Of a DNA stretch of 21,832 bases, positions 8,183 to 15,935 are shown one piece after another. Within the stretch, counting starts at the first letter, position 1; each line of letters opens with the position of its first letter. The position numbers were made by a program, and so were the translations under genes. The notes beneath the pieces are model-generated. The model searched no databases. It was not told where the DNA came from and saw only the letters and a list, made by a program, of their open reading frames with translations. The stretch is from CAZFDT01 sp964518335 (lineage in GTDB: Bacteria > Planctomycetota > Phycisphaerae > Phycisphaerales > Phycisphaeraceae): NCBI GenBank assembly GCA_964518335.1, contig CAZFDT010000082.1, positions 1 through 21,832 of the forward strand. Reading direction: 5' to 3'.

Positions 8183-8338
8183 TCGGGTTCCTCCTCCAGA
8201 TCAATACAGGCGCAAACCACTCATACTTCATTCACTCCGACTACCGGCCTTGTTGCTCGTCCATGATGATTGGCGTTGACCAATGTTCCAACCAGCGTGC
8301 CAAGACTCGTTGCATACCGCAATCAACGCGACCTCGGG
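8183..8338. other. Intergenic region ahead of the 1156-residue gene
   Basis: This 156-bp gap on the minus-strand arm holds the ribosome site of the downstream gene and a copy of ACTCATACT at 8219-8227. It also has a small ATTGG...CCAAT inverted repeat. No clear -35/-10 pair was recognised. Confidence 0.5.
8219..8236 (-). promoter_or_regulatory. Possible third LacI operator-like site
   Basis: ACTCATACT at 8219-8227 is identical to the 9-mer in the operator candidate at 15854-15862, and both are followed after two or three bases by ATTCA. It lies about 40 bases upstream of the start of the 1156-residue gene. One 9-mer match is weak evidence alone. Confidence 0.35.
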
Positions 8339-10516
8339 CTAGATATCGAGCCAGTGATGTGCATCCGACACGACGTGTGGCGCGTTTCGTCCACGCACAT
8401 GTGCGATTGGCGTGTTGGTTCGAAGGTCGATGTCAACATCAATCCGCCGATCTGCGAACGGCAGCCCGCGCACCGTCGCCTCTCGTACTCCAGCCAGTCC
8501 GAGCGGCGCGAAGTGAATCTGGTCGCGAGGGGCAACAAACTGCAAACCCAGGCCCCTGCGCAGAATCAGATCGATTCCAAGTGCGCCCCAGCCCTGATTG
8601 AAGGGGCAATGCGTTGTCGAATAGCGTTTGGGTTCGAGCGGGTGGAAATTTTCCAGACACCATGGCCGCCCGTCGATGAAATGCATCTCAAGGGTGCAAT
8701 CGAGCAACTTGCGAGCCACATTGGGCCGGTGGCAACGACACAGGCCTTCGATGACGCTCCAGTTAATGTTCGGCCAGACACGACCGTTCCAGTAGCTGTC
8801 ATAGGTATCGCTACAGTCGAAGGCCTCGTCGGTAACGGAAACACCGGGGATCGGTGTATGCGTCCAGAAGTGGTTAGGGTCGAGCAGGAGTTCGCACATT
8901 TGCGCCGTCTGATTGCTGGTGGGGTAACCACCAAGCATTGAAACAAACGCTCCCGAGAACCGCCCGGACGTCAGCTCGCCGCCGGGATGTGTGCGGTCGG
9001 TGAATATCCCCGCGTGCGGATTCCACATGGTCGTCAGTGCACGTAACTTGGCATCGGCTCGCATCGTCATCGCCTGCGCGGTCGATGCGTTTCCGACCTC
9101 CGCGGCCATACGTGCGATGGTGCGAAGGCTGGCGTAGTGATAGGTGTTCCAGTCGATCGGCTCGATACGGGTGGACAACGCGCCGATCTTATCCCGCTGG
9201 GCGGGGTCGGCGACGAGTCGTACTGAGTTGTCAGCCAGTTCTCCGCCTTCCTTGGGAAGGAACATCGCGTTAGGGCCGGATTCGCGATGCCGGCGCAGGT
9301 ACTCATCGTGAGCCAACAGATGGGGAATCGTCTCAGCCAGCGCGTTCTTGTCGCCGTGGACGAGGTAGTGGTCCCAGATCGTGATCGGGTGCAGGAACTG
9401 CTGGCACGCCTGGTCGATCGCTCCGACAGCGCGCCAGGTGTCCCCGCGATGATCGATCGTCATGGGCAAGTAGCCGTCGGATTTCTGTGCGTCGAAATGG
9501 TTGCGGAACGTCGATAAGGGGGCGGGATAATCCACGAGCCATTTCTCGGAAAACCCGTGGAAGCAAGGATCCCAGAACCAACTGGGCAGATATTTGAACT
9601 TCGTCGGGCACGAGTATGGATGGCGGATCGCACCTTTCTTGAAGTTGTAAAGATTGGCGCGCAATGCGTAACAGGAATGGTAGTACAGGCTGATCCAACG
9701 CGAGTTGTCGCATTCCAGCCCGGGAACCTGCTCATCGAAGAAGCGTTCCCATCGCCGGCGGGCACCATCGAGCGTGTCGCGCGGCGACGCCATGGCGGTT
9801 TCCCACCGCTGGCGGGTGTCGCCGATCTCCTCGCCCGCGGCGACAACGTACGCGATCTCCGAGAATCGCTCGGGCAGCACCTCCAGTTCCGCCTCGACAT
9901 ACACCGCGTCATCGCATTCACGCAGGCGCACTTCGAGATCCCCGGCAAAACCGATGAAGCGATGGATACCTTCATACTGTCCATATTCGGCGAATAGATA
10001 AGCACCCCGGCCTGTCATCACATCGATTCGCAGGCCCGCCCGCTTCGTGATTCGATGGCCCAGGATGACCCGGCGCCGCTTCAACCCGCTGCCGGCGAAG
10101 CGAATGACGCTCACGGCCGTATCGTGATCGATGCCCTTCTCCTCTTCCCAGACGGTATGTCTTGAGCCGATGTAGCGCGCGCGGATACGATCCGGTCGCC
10201 ACTGCCGGTAATCCAACTGCAGGATGTCGATCTCACCGTGGTTGACGACCATCAGCTCGCCGTCTCGGTTTTCGAAGATTTCGCGGGCTTGGTATGGGTT
10301 CTGATCCTCATCGTTGTCCCAGGAACCGTTCCAATAATGGACGCTTCCCAGGCCGAACGACGGAGCAAACACCGTCATTCGATTGTCACACAGCTCGCTT
10401 CGGTCAGGACGGGCAAGCAGTGCCAAAACGGAGTGTTCGCCACGAGTTTGGCTTGAGGGATCGACAAGCTCCACTGCGAGCGATGTCGATATGTCCTGAT
10501 CCTGGGCCGTTAGCAT
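8339..10516 (-). CDS. GH63/MGH1-like (alpha/alpha)6 six-hairpin glycosidase
   Basis: This protein of about 725 residues resembles GH63 and mannosylglycerate-hydrolase-like (MGH1-type) enzymes, which hydrolyse alpha-linked glucosides or mannosides by inversion. An N-terminal beta-sandwich (about 1-255) precedes the barrel. In numbering from this start, SWFWDPCFHGF carries D316 (likely general acid), YWNGRVWPNINW at 575-586 is the hallmark barrel motif, and CLENFHP carries E622 (likely base). There is no signal peptide, so it is probably cytoplasmic. The frame is open to a GTG at 10558, but that lacks a ribosome site; the ATG at 10516 has AAGGA about 8 bases upstream. It lies 82 bases after the DUF4838 gene. 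The exact substrate is unknown. Confidence 0.85.
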   Translation of the reverse strand: MLTAQDQDISTSLAVELVDPSSQTRGEHSVLALLARPDRSELCDNRMTVFAPSFGLGSVHYWNGSWDNDEDQNPYQAREIFENRDGELMVVNHGEIDILQLDYRQWRPDRIRARYIGSRHTVWEEEKGIDHDTAVSVIRFAGSGLKRRRVILGHRITKRAGLRIDVMTGRGAYLFAEYGQYEGIHRFIGFAGDLEVRLRECDDAVYVEAELEVLPERFSEIAYVVAAGEEIGDTRQRWETAMASPRDTLDGARRRWERFFDEQVPGLECDNSRWISLYYHSCYALRANLYNFKKGAIRHPYSCPTKFKYLPSWFWDPCFHGFSEKWLVDYPAPLSTFRNHFDAQKSDGYLPMTIDHRGDTWRAVGAIDQACQQFLHPITIWDHYLVHGDKNALAETIPHLLAHDEYLRRHRESGPNAMFLPKEGGELADNSVRLVADPAQRDKIGALSTRIEPIDWNTYHYASLRTIARMAAEVGNASTAQAMTMRADAKLRALTTMWNPHAGIFTDRTHPGGELTSGRFSGAFVSMLGGYPTSNQTAQMCELLLDPNHFWTHTPIPGVSVTDEAFDCSDTYDSYWNGRVWPNINWSVIEGLCRCHRPNVARKLLDCTLEMHFIDGRPWCLENFHPLEPKRYSTTHCPFNQGWGALGIDLILRRGLGLQFVAPRDQIHFAPLGLAGVREATVRGLPFADRRIDVDIDLRTNTPIAHVRGRNAPHVVSDAHHWLDI

Positions 10517-10598
10517 ACGCACATCCTTCAACGAATTAGCGAGGGAGGGATCGACCACAACGAAGACACGAACCCATCGCTCTCGAGCGCAGTATCGA

Positions 10599-13136
10599 TC
10601 AACGGTCCTGCTCCACGACTTCCTTCGGCAACAACAAGTGCCGTGGTGATGGGGCCAGGTAAGGTGGGACCGTCATCAACGTGAACTTGGTCTTGGCGAG
10701 ATTCACCAACGCCACCCAAAGCTTCCCGTCCTGTCCCGGCTCGACGGGGATTGAGAAATACCCGGCTTCCTTGGGCAGGTCGAAAATCTTCTTCCCGTCA
10801 GCATCAAAGATCGTCCCATCGGTATGGGAATAGCCGGCAACCAGCTCGGTCCCCTTGGGCACGTAGAAATAGAGGCGATAAGGTTGCGGCGTTCGGCTAT
10901 GAGCCAAGGGCAATGTCCAGGGGATCGACGCGGGCACCTCGACGGAAGTGAGATTGTCCTGATCCGAGATTTCCACCCAGTGACGCCCCGCATGAGATGT
11001 CTTCAGCGTGATGTCGTGCGGTTGGCCATCCGGAGGAAGCGAGACCTGGTCGATGGCCTCGCCGTCGGTCGCACCGGCCCAGAACAGCCGAATCGTCGCA
11101 TCGCCGCGATTGCGGTAGGCCGGGATCAATCCCGGAGTCACCGTGAGTGGGACGGTGGCAGGCGCCTTGTCGATCCACGTTTCATAGCGCACCGTGTCGC
11201 GGCTGCTGATCGCGGTGGTGGCCAAAGGCGCCTGCAACTCGAGCATATCTGCCGCCATAAGGTCATCACTGAACGTTTTGGCTTGAAAGGCCATCAGCGG
11301 ATTGCCGGCGATACCATTGACCACCAGTTCGTCCAGTTCCGCCTGGGTGAACGGCGCGGTTTCCTTCCAGGGATTCTTATCCTCCGGCACATCCCACCGC
11401 GCCTCCGACGGCACTATCACCGCCTTATCACGGCCTGGTAGGTCGCGATACAACCCCATCGAATGCACCATGTGCGTTCGCCGGATGCGATAGGCATAGC
11501 GGATCACATCCTCGAAGGCCGCCTGGCGGCTCTCGCCCTGGGCGATCGAGTACGCATTGAACTTCTCCACGTAGTGGGTGTAGAGGATCAGGTGATTGAT
11601 GCGTTCCTGGATAGCCGCATCGCCGGCCGCGAGTCGGGTTGCCTCGTGCAAATCCCGATACATCCGCCCGATCAGATCGCTGGACAGAAGCGGCTTGTCC
11701 AGGTTGATCCGACGATAAAATTCCGACATGGGTGAGGCTGCCGGTCCGAAGGCTTTCTCATAAAAATCCTGCTGGAGGGCCTCCAGATCGTCCGCGGCCT
11801 CCACATCCCACAGCATCCGTCCGGCCAGGTAATATCCGAGGCCGTTGGGGCCCCAGTTGTCGCTGGCTTCGGCCGTCATGAACCTCGCGCCCAGGCCATG
11901 AAAATCCGGAATGGTTCTCCGTAAGTAGTCGATCTGCCCGCCTCGTCCAGCGCCGGGGAGATCGCGATCCCAGACGTTCACGCCGTAGTATTCTCGAATC
12001 CCGAACTGTCGGACGCCATGAGCCAGCCAGCCTTGAATCAGTTTCTCTGGAGGACGGAGGATGAACGCTGTCGCAACGTTAACGACGACAAAAGGATGGG
12101 CCTTCAGGTCGTCTTGTGTCGGCGGATTGGAGTGCGTGTGATAGGCGTAGAACGCGACATAGCGGCCGGGGAACTGCACCTGAACCGCTTCGGCAACCAG
12201 ATTCGCGATCTTCAACGTGCGGTCGCTGGGCGTACCCAGCTTGGCGCACTCGTCGCACTCGCACCAGTTGTCCCCGTCGCTCGGCTCCACCGAGACGCTT
12301 TGCTCGGTCGGACGGGCCTCCAGATAACCCAGGGCGTACTGCACGATCAGTTGCTGGACCGCCGGATTGGAGAGGCACATCTTGTCGCCGGTTCGCTTGC
12401 CCTTGACGAGGGCGAGATACTCCGGGTGTTCCTTGAACGGCGGTAGCTTGACGATGGTGTCGTAAACGTGGCCGGTATTGAGCTTGAACCCGCTGGCCAT
12501 ACGGTTACGGATGTTATAAGTATCCCATTCGGCGCGGTTATCCGGCCAGGTGTTGTATCCAGGCCAGATATCGCGCGAGATGTAGTCGGGGGTTTCCAAT
12601 GCATTGACTTCGACCTGAAGACTTCTGGACGTGGGAACAATCTCCCAAGCCGCACCCGGAAAGAACTGGCGATGGCCCAGACGATAAAGGAGATCCCACA
12701 CCGCGTGCCGGACCGCCTGATCAGTTCGACCGATCACGTACAATCCGCCGTCGTGGCTGCGGAGCAGGTATTGCTCATCGCGCGCCAACCCCGCATCGTC
12801 GAACTCGGACGTCACGTTCAGATTGGGAAAATCGCGGACCAGTCCCACGGCGATCCCGGTCCTGCCGTCACCGGTCGTGACGTCGAATGTCGCTTCGCTG
12901 ATGCGTTGCAGTTGGGTTGCCAGCTCCCGGGCCGTTGCCTTCAACGCATTCGACGCATGGGCCGGCACCACGATCGGCATGATCGCCTGGCCGTCGGAAG
13001 CGAGCCGCACCGACGCCGCGGGCGGCGGCTCGGCAGCGGCCACGGGCATATGACCGCAGATGAGCGCCATGGCGACCAGCGCGGACATCGCGGCACGAAC
13101 GTATCTCTCCGCATCCAACAGACAGCTTCGATACAT
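10599..13136 (-). CDS. Secreted DUF4838-domain protein
   Basis: This 845-residue protein is of a family common in polysaccharide-degradation loci and not clearly assigned a reaction. A signal peptide is seen (AAMSALVAMALICGHMPVAAA, about 15-35), so it is exported. Residues about 60-160 resemble the alpha/beta domain that precedes the barrel in GH20/GH67-type enzymes. The DUF4838 core follows, with SVEPSDGD (282-289) and the Cys cluster WCECDEC (291-297), probably metal-binding or structural. The C-terminal 200 residues are beta-rich and may form accessory sandwiches. The start at 13136 is chosen for AAGGA 8 bases upstream; the frame extends to a GTG at 13187 without such a site. It lies between the pilin and the GH63-like gene on the same strand. 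Confidence 0.87.
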   Translation of the reverse strand: MYRSCLLDAERYVRAAMSALVAMALICGHMPVAAAEPPPAASVRLASDGQAIMPIVVPAHASNALKATARELATQLQRISEATFDVTTGDGRTGIAVGLVRDFPNLNVTSEFDDAGLARDEQYLLRSHDGGLYVIGRTDQAVRHAVWDLLYRLGHRQFFPGAAWEIVPTSRSLQVEVNALETPDYISRDIWPGYNTWPDNRAEWDTYNIRNRMASGFKLNTGHVYDTIVKLPPFKEHPEYLALVKGKRTGDKMCLSNPAVQQLIVQYALGYLEARPTEQSVSVEPSDGDNWCECDECAKLGTPSDRTLKIANLVAEAVQVQFPGRYVAFYAYHTHSNPPTQDDLKAHPFVVVNVATAFILRPPEKLIQGWLAHGVRQFGIREYYGVNVWDRDLPGAGRGGQIDYLRRTIPDFHGLGARFMTAEASDNWGPNGLGYYLAGRMLWDVEAADDLEALQQDFYEKAFGPAASPMSEFYRRINLDKPLLSSDLIGRMYRDLHEATRLAAGDAAIQERINHLILYTHYVEKFNAYSIAQGESRQAAFEDVIRYAYRIRRTHMVHSMGLYRDLPGRDKAVIVPSEARWDVPEDKNPWKETAPFTQAELDELVVNGIAGNPLMAFQAKTFSDDLMAADMLELQAPLATTAISSRDTVRYETWIDKAPATVPLTVTPGLIPAYRNRGDATIRLFWAGATDGEAIDQVSLPPDGQPHDITLKTSHAGRHWVEISDQDNLTSVEVPASIPWTLPLAHSRTPQPYRLYFYVPKGTELVAGYSHTDGTIFDADGKKIFDLPKEAGYFSIPVEPGQDGKLWVALVNLAKTKFTLMTVPPYLAPSPRHLLLPKEVVEQDR

Positions 13137-13235
13137 TCTCAACGTCCTTGAAAATACGCCGGTGGGGTGCGCGACCCGCACCAACACGTCCGTGTCGATG
13201 GGGATGGCGGGGGTGGACTTCCGGGCGGGCTATGA

Positions 13236-14174
13236 CTACCAGCAGATCGTGCGATGGGCGGAATGCGGCTTGAACCGCCTCTGTATCTCTGACTCGGCCG
13301 CGAGATCGCCGCCTGATCCGATGGCCGCCTTGCGCCATTTGCCGTGTCCGTCCGCATACGCGACGTTCATTCCTTCCTGGCCATAATGGTTGCTCGGCAT
13401 CGGAGCCGCCGCGCTCTGACCGTGCCCAACCCATCCCAAGGGGTCGAAGCAGTCGAGGACCATGGGTTGCGACGCGGCCGGCCGGACATACTGGTCCGTG
13501 TTGCCGCCGAAGGTGCTGGTGCTCATTCCTCGAACGGTTCTTCCGGCGAAGTCCAGGCGCGGAATCGGCACGCTGGCGATGGATGACGACGTGGCGGGAA
13601 CGGTATTCGGCACGGGGTTGTGAGTGACTGCCCATCCATACCATCCTTTGTTAGCCTCGTTGTTCACGTCACGGCTCCCACGTGCCGCCAGGATCCAGTA
13701 CGATCCCATGTAGGTGCTGGGGTTGCTGTAAAAGGAAAAGCCACCAACTACATAACTGGTCGGCACAGTGGACGCCTGCCCCGGACAGCGAAAGATGGGG
13801 GACGAGCTGAGATACGGCTTGATGGTGTGGTTGGGATCCGACCAGTCGTTGTTGCTGTTGGGATTTGTCTCGCTCGTGATCGCGTTGGGCTGTAACCAGG
13901 ATACTTTGGGAAACCAGCCTTTGTGATCCGAGGCGTAAACCAATAGCGCCAAGCTGATCTGCCGCTGTTGGCTCAGGCAACTCATCCTGATGGCGGCCTC
14001 TTTCGCTTTCCCCAACGCCGGCAGCAGAATGGCGATCAGCAGCGCGATGATGCTGATGACCACCAGCAACTCGATGAGCGTAAATCCGCGGATGCCGGTC
14101 GGCCACACCATTGGATCGATGCTCGGCGGTTCGGAATGGTTCTTGACGCGGATTGTCGAGGAGCGACATAACAT
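13236..14174 (-). CDS. Type II secretion-like pseudopilin (prepilin-type cleavage domain)
   Basis: This 312-residue protein has the prepilin cleavage motif IRG/FTLIELLVVISII at residues 28-43, with cleavage expected after G30, followed by a hydrophobic helix to about 52. CLSQQRQISLALLVYASDH resembles the post-helix segment common in planctomycete pseudopilins. Near the C-terminus, HYGQEGMNVAYADGHGKW is like the H-X9-DG processing-associated motif, but with 11 residues between His and Asp-Gly. The start at 14174 has AAGGGG 7 bases upstream and gives a 30-residue leader; an internal Met22 would give a 9-residue leader but has no ribosome site. It sits between the PEP-CTERM gene and the DUF4838 gene. 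It may form part of a secretion pseudopilus or a surface-exposed fibre; the cargo is unknown. Confidence 0.9.
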   Translation of the reverse strand: MLCRSSTIRVKNHSEPPSIDPMVWPTGIRGFTLIELLVVISIIALLIAILLPALGKAKEAAIRMSCLSQQRQISLALLVYASDHKGWFPKVSWLQPNAITSETNPNSNNDWSDPNHTIKPYLSSSPIFRCPGQASTVPTSYVVGGFSFYSNPSTYMGSYWILAARGSRDVNNEANKGWYGWAVTHNPVPNTVPATSSSIASVPIPRLDFAGRTVRGMSTSTFGGNTDQYVRPAASQPMVLDCFDPLGWVGHGQSAAAPMPSNHYGQEGMNVAYADGHGKWRKAAIGSGGDLAAESEIQRRFKPHSAHRTICW

Positions 14175-14203
14175 GAGCGAGCCCCTTGATGGATTGGAAC
14201 CGG

Positions 14204-14266
14204 TTTCAAAGCCTCCCCCAATCGGTCTGGATCGATCGCAAACCAATTGGGGGAGGAGGTTTTGAA
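14204..14266 (-). promoter_or_regulatory. Long RNA hairpin between PEP-CTERM and pilin genes
   Basis: Bases 14212-14229 pair with 14239-14256 around a 9-base loop. In the minus-strand RNA all 18 positions pair, two as G.U. Outer arms TTTCAAAG (14204-14211) and TTTTGAAG (14260-14267) extend the stem past a 3-base bulge. It lies 70 bases after the PEP-CTERM stop and about 20 bases before the pilin ribosome site. There is no U run, so it may be a transcript-end protector, partial terminator or processing site rather than a classical terminator. Confidence 0.7.
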
Positions 14267-14335
14267 GCAGGACCAAAGGCCACTTGTGAAAAACCGCCGT
14301 CGAACCCACTCCGTGCGACCCGATGTTCTTCCACA

Positions 14336-15766
14336 TCAGGAGCCGGTGGGACGAGGACGCCGCGCCGGCCAGCATCCGGTGATCCCGCCGAGGCCGATCA
14401 ACGCCGCCACTCCCGGCTCGGGAACGATGCTGATAATCCCATCGCTCCCCAGCAGGTCGGTATTCCATATCAGACCCGGGCCCAAGACGGGAAGATGCAC
14501 GTTGGAGGTGGTCAATGACGTCGTGGTGCCCGTCCAGTCGAGCAGGTCAAACGAATGACCGGCCGCAGGCGTGTAGCCGCCGTCGAACAACACGTTGATG
14601 CCGTTGGCACCCAGGGCCAGGTTACCGTTGATGCCCAGATAGGCGGTTGCCGCATCGGCCCCGCTCGCCGCCAGCGTGATGTTGAACACCGCGTTGGCGT
14701 CGAATGAGATCAGTTTATTGGTCGCGTGAATCGATTCCAGCACATTGCCCACGTTTGAAACATTGAGCGTCGTGCCGACACCGGTGAACGGAAGGTTGCC
14801 GTTGCGGATAATCGTTCCGGTTCCACTCAGGTTCACTTTGGCGCCGGCAACCGTGGCCAGGTTGCTCGTGCCGGTGTCTTCCACCTTGCCGCCGTTATTG
14901 ACGTTCAGCGTCGCATTGGCGAAAAGCGTGAGATTGCCCGAAATAGTCGTCCAGGTCGATCCGGTGCCCGATATCGTCACGACTGCGGGACTGCTCTGGC
15001 CCACATAGTTATTCGTGCCACTGATGACTTTACCGCCGTTGGTGATATCGAGCGTGGTAGAGGCAAAGCTAGTGGCCGAGCCGATACGCAAGTCCGTGGA
15101 GTTGTCCCACAGAGAACCGGTTCCATCCACAACAGCGCTGGCGGTGTGGGAGCCAGTAGCGGCATTACCGTTACTACCGATAAAGCCGCTCTTGTTGTAA
15201 ACCTTGCCGCCGTTGATGATTTCAAGTGATGCGCGGCTATTCCGCCCCACAGTGAGGTCGGCGGTGCGGCTGGCGAGATCGCTGCTGACTTGCAAAATGC
15301 CACCCGTCGTCACGGTGACGTGACCGTTGCCGTTTCCGCTATTCATGCCGAATTCCGAGCTTGCGGCGGCAATGATCTTGCCGTCCGTGATCGTCAGGCT
15401 GGGCGTGTTGCCGACCGTGTTGCCGGCGACCAGGACTCTGTTGGACAAGGTGTAGGTCAAGGTGTCCAAGTCCAACGTCACGTTGCCGCTGGTGACGTTG
15501 AGTTGTGCGTGGTTGGCGGGGGCGGCATCAAACGAAACGGTGTAGGCGGGGCTGGCTGCGTTCGCGAACCTCGCGATATCGCTAGGGTCGTTGCCGGGGA
15601 CGACCCCCCCGGTCCATTTCAGCGTATCACTGAATGTGCCATCGGCCGCGTTGGCCCAATTTATCGTCGCCGCCTGACTGGTGCCGGCGCCGACTCCAAC
15701 GAGCGCGCCGGCCGCCGCGACCGCAAGCCAGCGATGTCCATTCCCACTCCGAGTCGCAGTTTTCAT
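14336..15766 (-). CDS. PEP-CTERM-sorted protein with T5SS/PEP-CTERM-type beta-helix repeats
   Basis: This 476-residue exported surface protein starts with a signal peptide (RWLAVAAAGALVGVGAGTSQAA, 12-33). The body, about 80-330, is built of short beta-strand repeats with the recurring pattern NGGKV...VG...A.VTISGTGS.W, matching the T5SS/PEP-CTERM-associated repeat. The C-terminus has IVPEPGVAALIGLGG (447-461) followed by a basic tail ARRPRPTGS, the PEP-CTERM layout for exosortase-dependent sorting, although the hydrophobic stretch is short and interrupted by CWP. The start at 15766 has AAGGAGA 6 bases upstream; the open frame beyond that is not needed. It is the first gene of the minus-strand arm, directly facing the LacI regulator. 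It may hold substrate or hydrolases at the cell surface; function not proven. Confidence 0.88.
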   Translation of the reverse strand: MKTATRSGNGHRWLAVAAAGALVGVGAGTSQAATINWANAADGTFSDTLKWTGGVVPGNDPSDIARFANAASPAYTVSFDAAPANHAQLNVTSGNVTLDLDTLTYTLSNRVLVAGNTVGNTPSLTITDGKIIAAASSEFGMNSGNGNGHVTVTTGGILQVSSDLASRTADLTVGRNSRASLEIINGGKVYNKSGFIGSNGNAATGSHTASAVVDGTGSLWDNSTDLRIGSATSFASTTLDITNGGKVISGTNNYVGQSSPAVVTISGTGSTWTTISGNLTLFANATLNVNNGGKVEDTGTSNLATVAGAKVNLSGTGTIIRNGNLPFTGVGTTLNVSNVGNVLESIHATNKLISFDANAVFNITLAASGADAATAYLGINGNLALGANGINVLFDGGYTPAAGHSFDLLDWTGTTTSLTTSNVHLPVLGPGLIWNTDLLGSDGIISIVPEPGVAALIGLGGITGCWPARRPRPTGS

Positions 15767-15850
15767 TGTATCTCTCCTTAAAAATGCACCCGATCGACGT
15801 GTGTGTACCCTGCCGGGGAACACGCGTTCGCCGGCGGGAAACCGTTCAAT

Positions 15851-15885
15851 TGAACTCATACTAATTCATATCAAAAAAAGGTCAA
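15851..15885 (-). promoter_or_regulatory. Predicted promoter and LacI operator for the minus-strand arm
   Basis: On the minus strand, TTGACC (15885-15880) and TAGTAT (15863-15858) are separated by 16 bases. The imperfect palindrome TGAACTCATACTAATTCA (15851-15868, 12 of 18 positions symmetric) overlaps the -10 element, a natural repressor position. Predicted leader to the PEP-CTERM start is about 85 bases. Inferred by eye. Confidence 0.5.
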
Positions 15886-15901
15886 TAAAAATCTAAGTGA
15901 C

Positions 15902-15935
15902 TTGAAAAAATTTGAACTCATGCTATCATGCTGCC
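15902..15935 (+). promoter_or_regulatory. Predicted promoter and autoregulatory site of the LacI gene
   Basis: TTGAAA (15902-15907) and TATCAT (15924-15929) are 16 bases apart. The spacer holds ACTCATGCT (15916-15924), a one-base variant of the 9-mer in the facing operator, within a longer shared TTGAACTCATRCTA. Transcription would start at about the ATG at 15936, giving a leaderless mRNA, which fits the absence of any ribosome site there. Confidence 0.5.
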
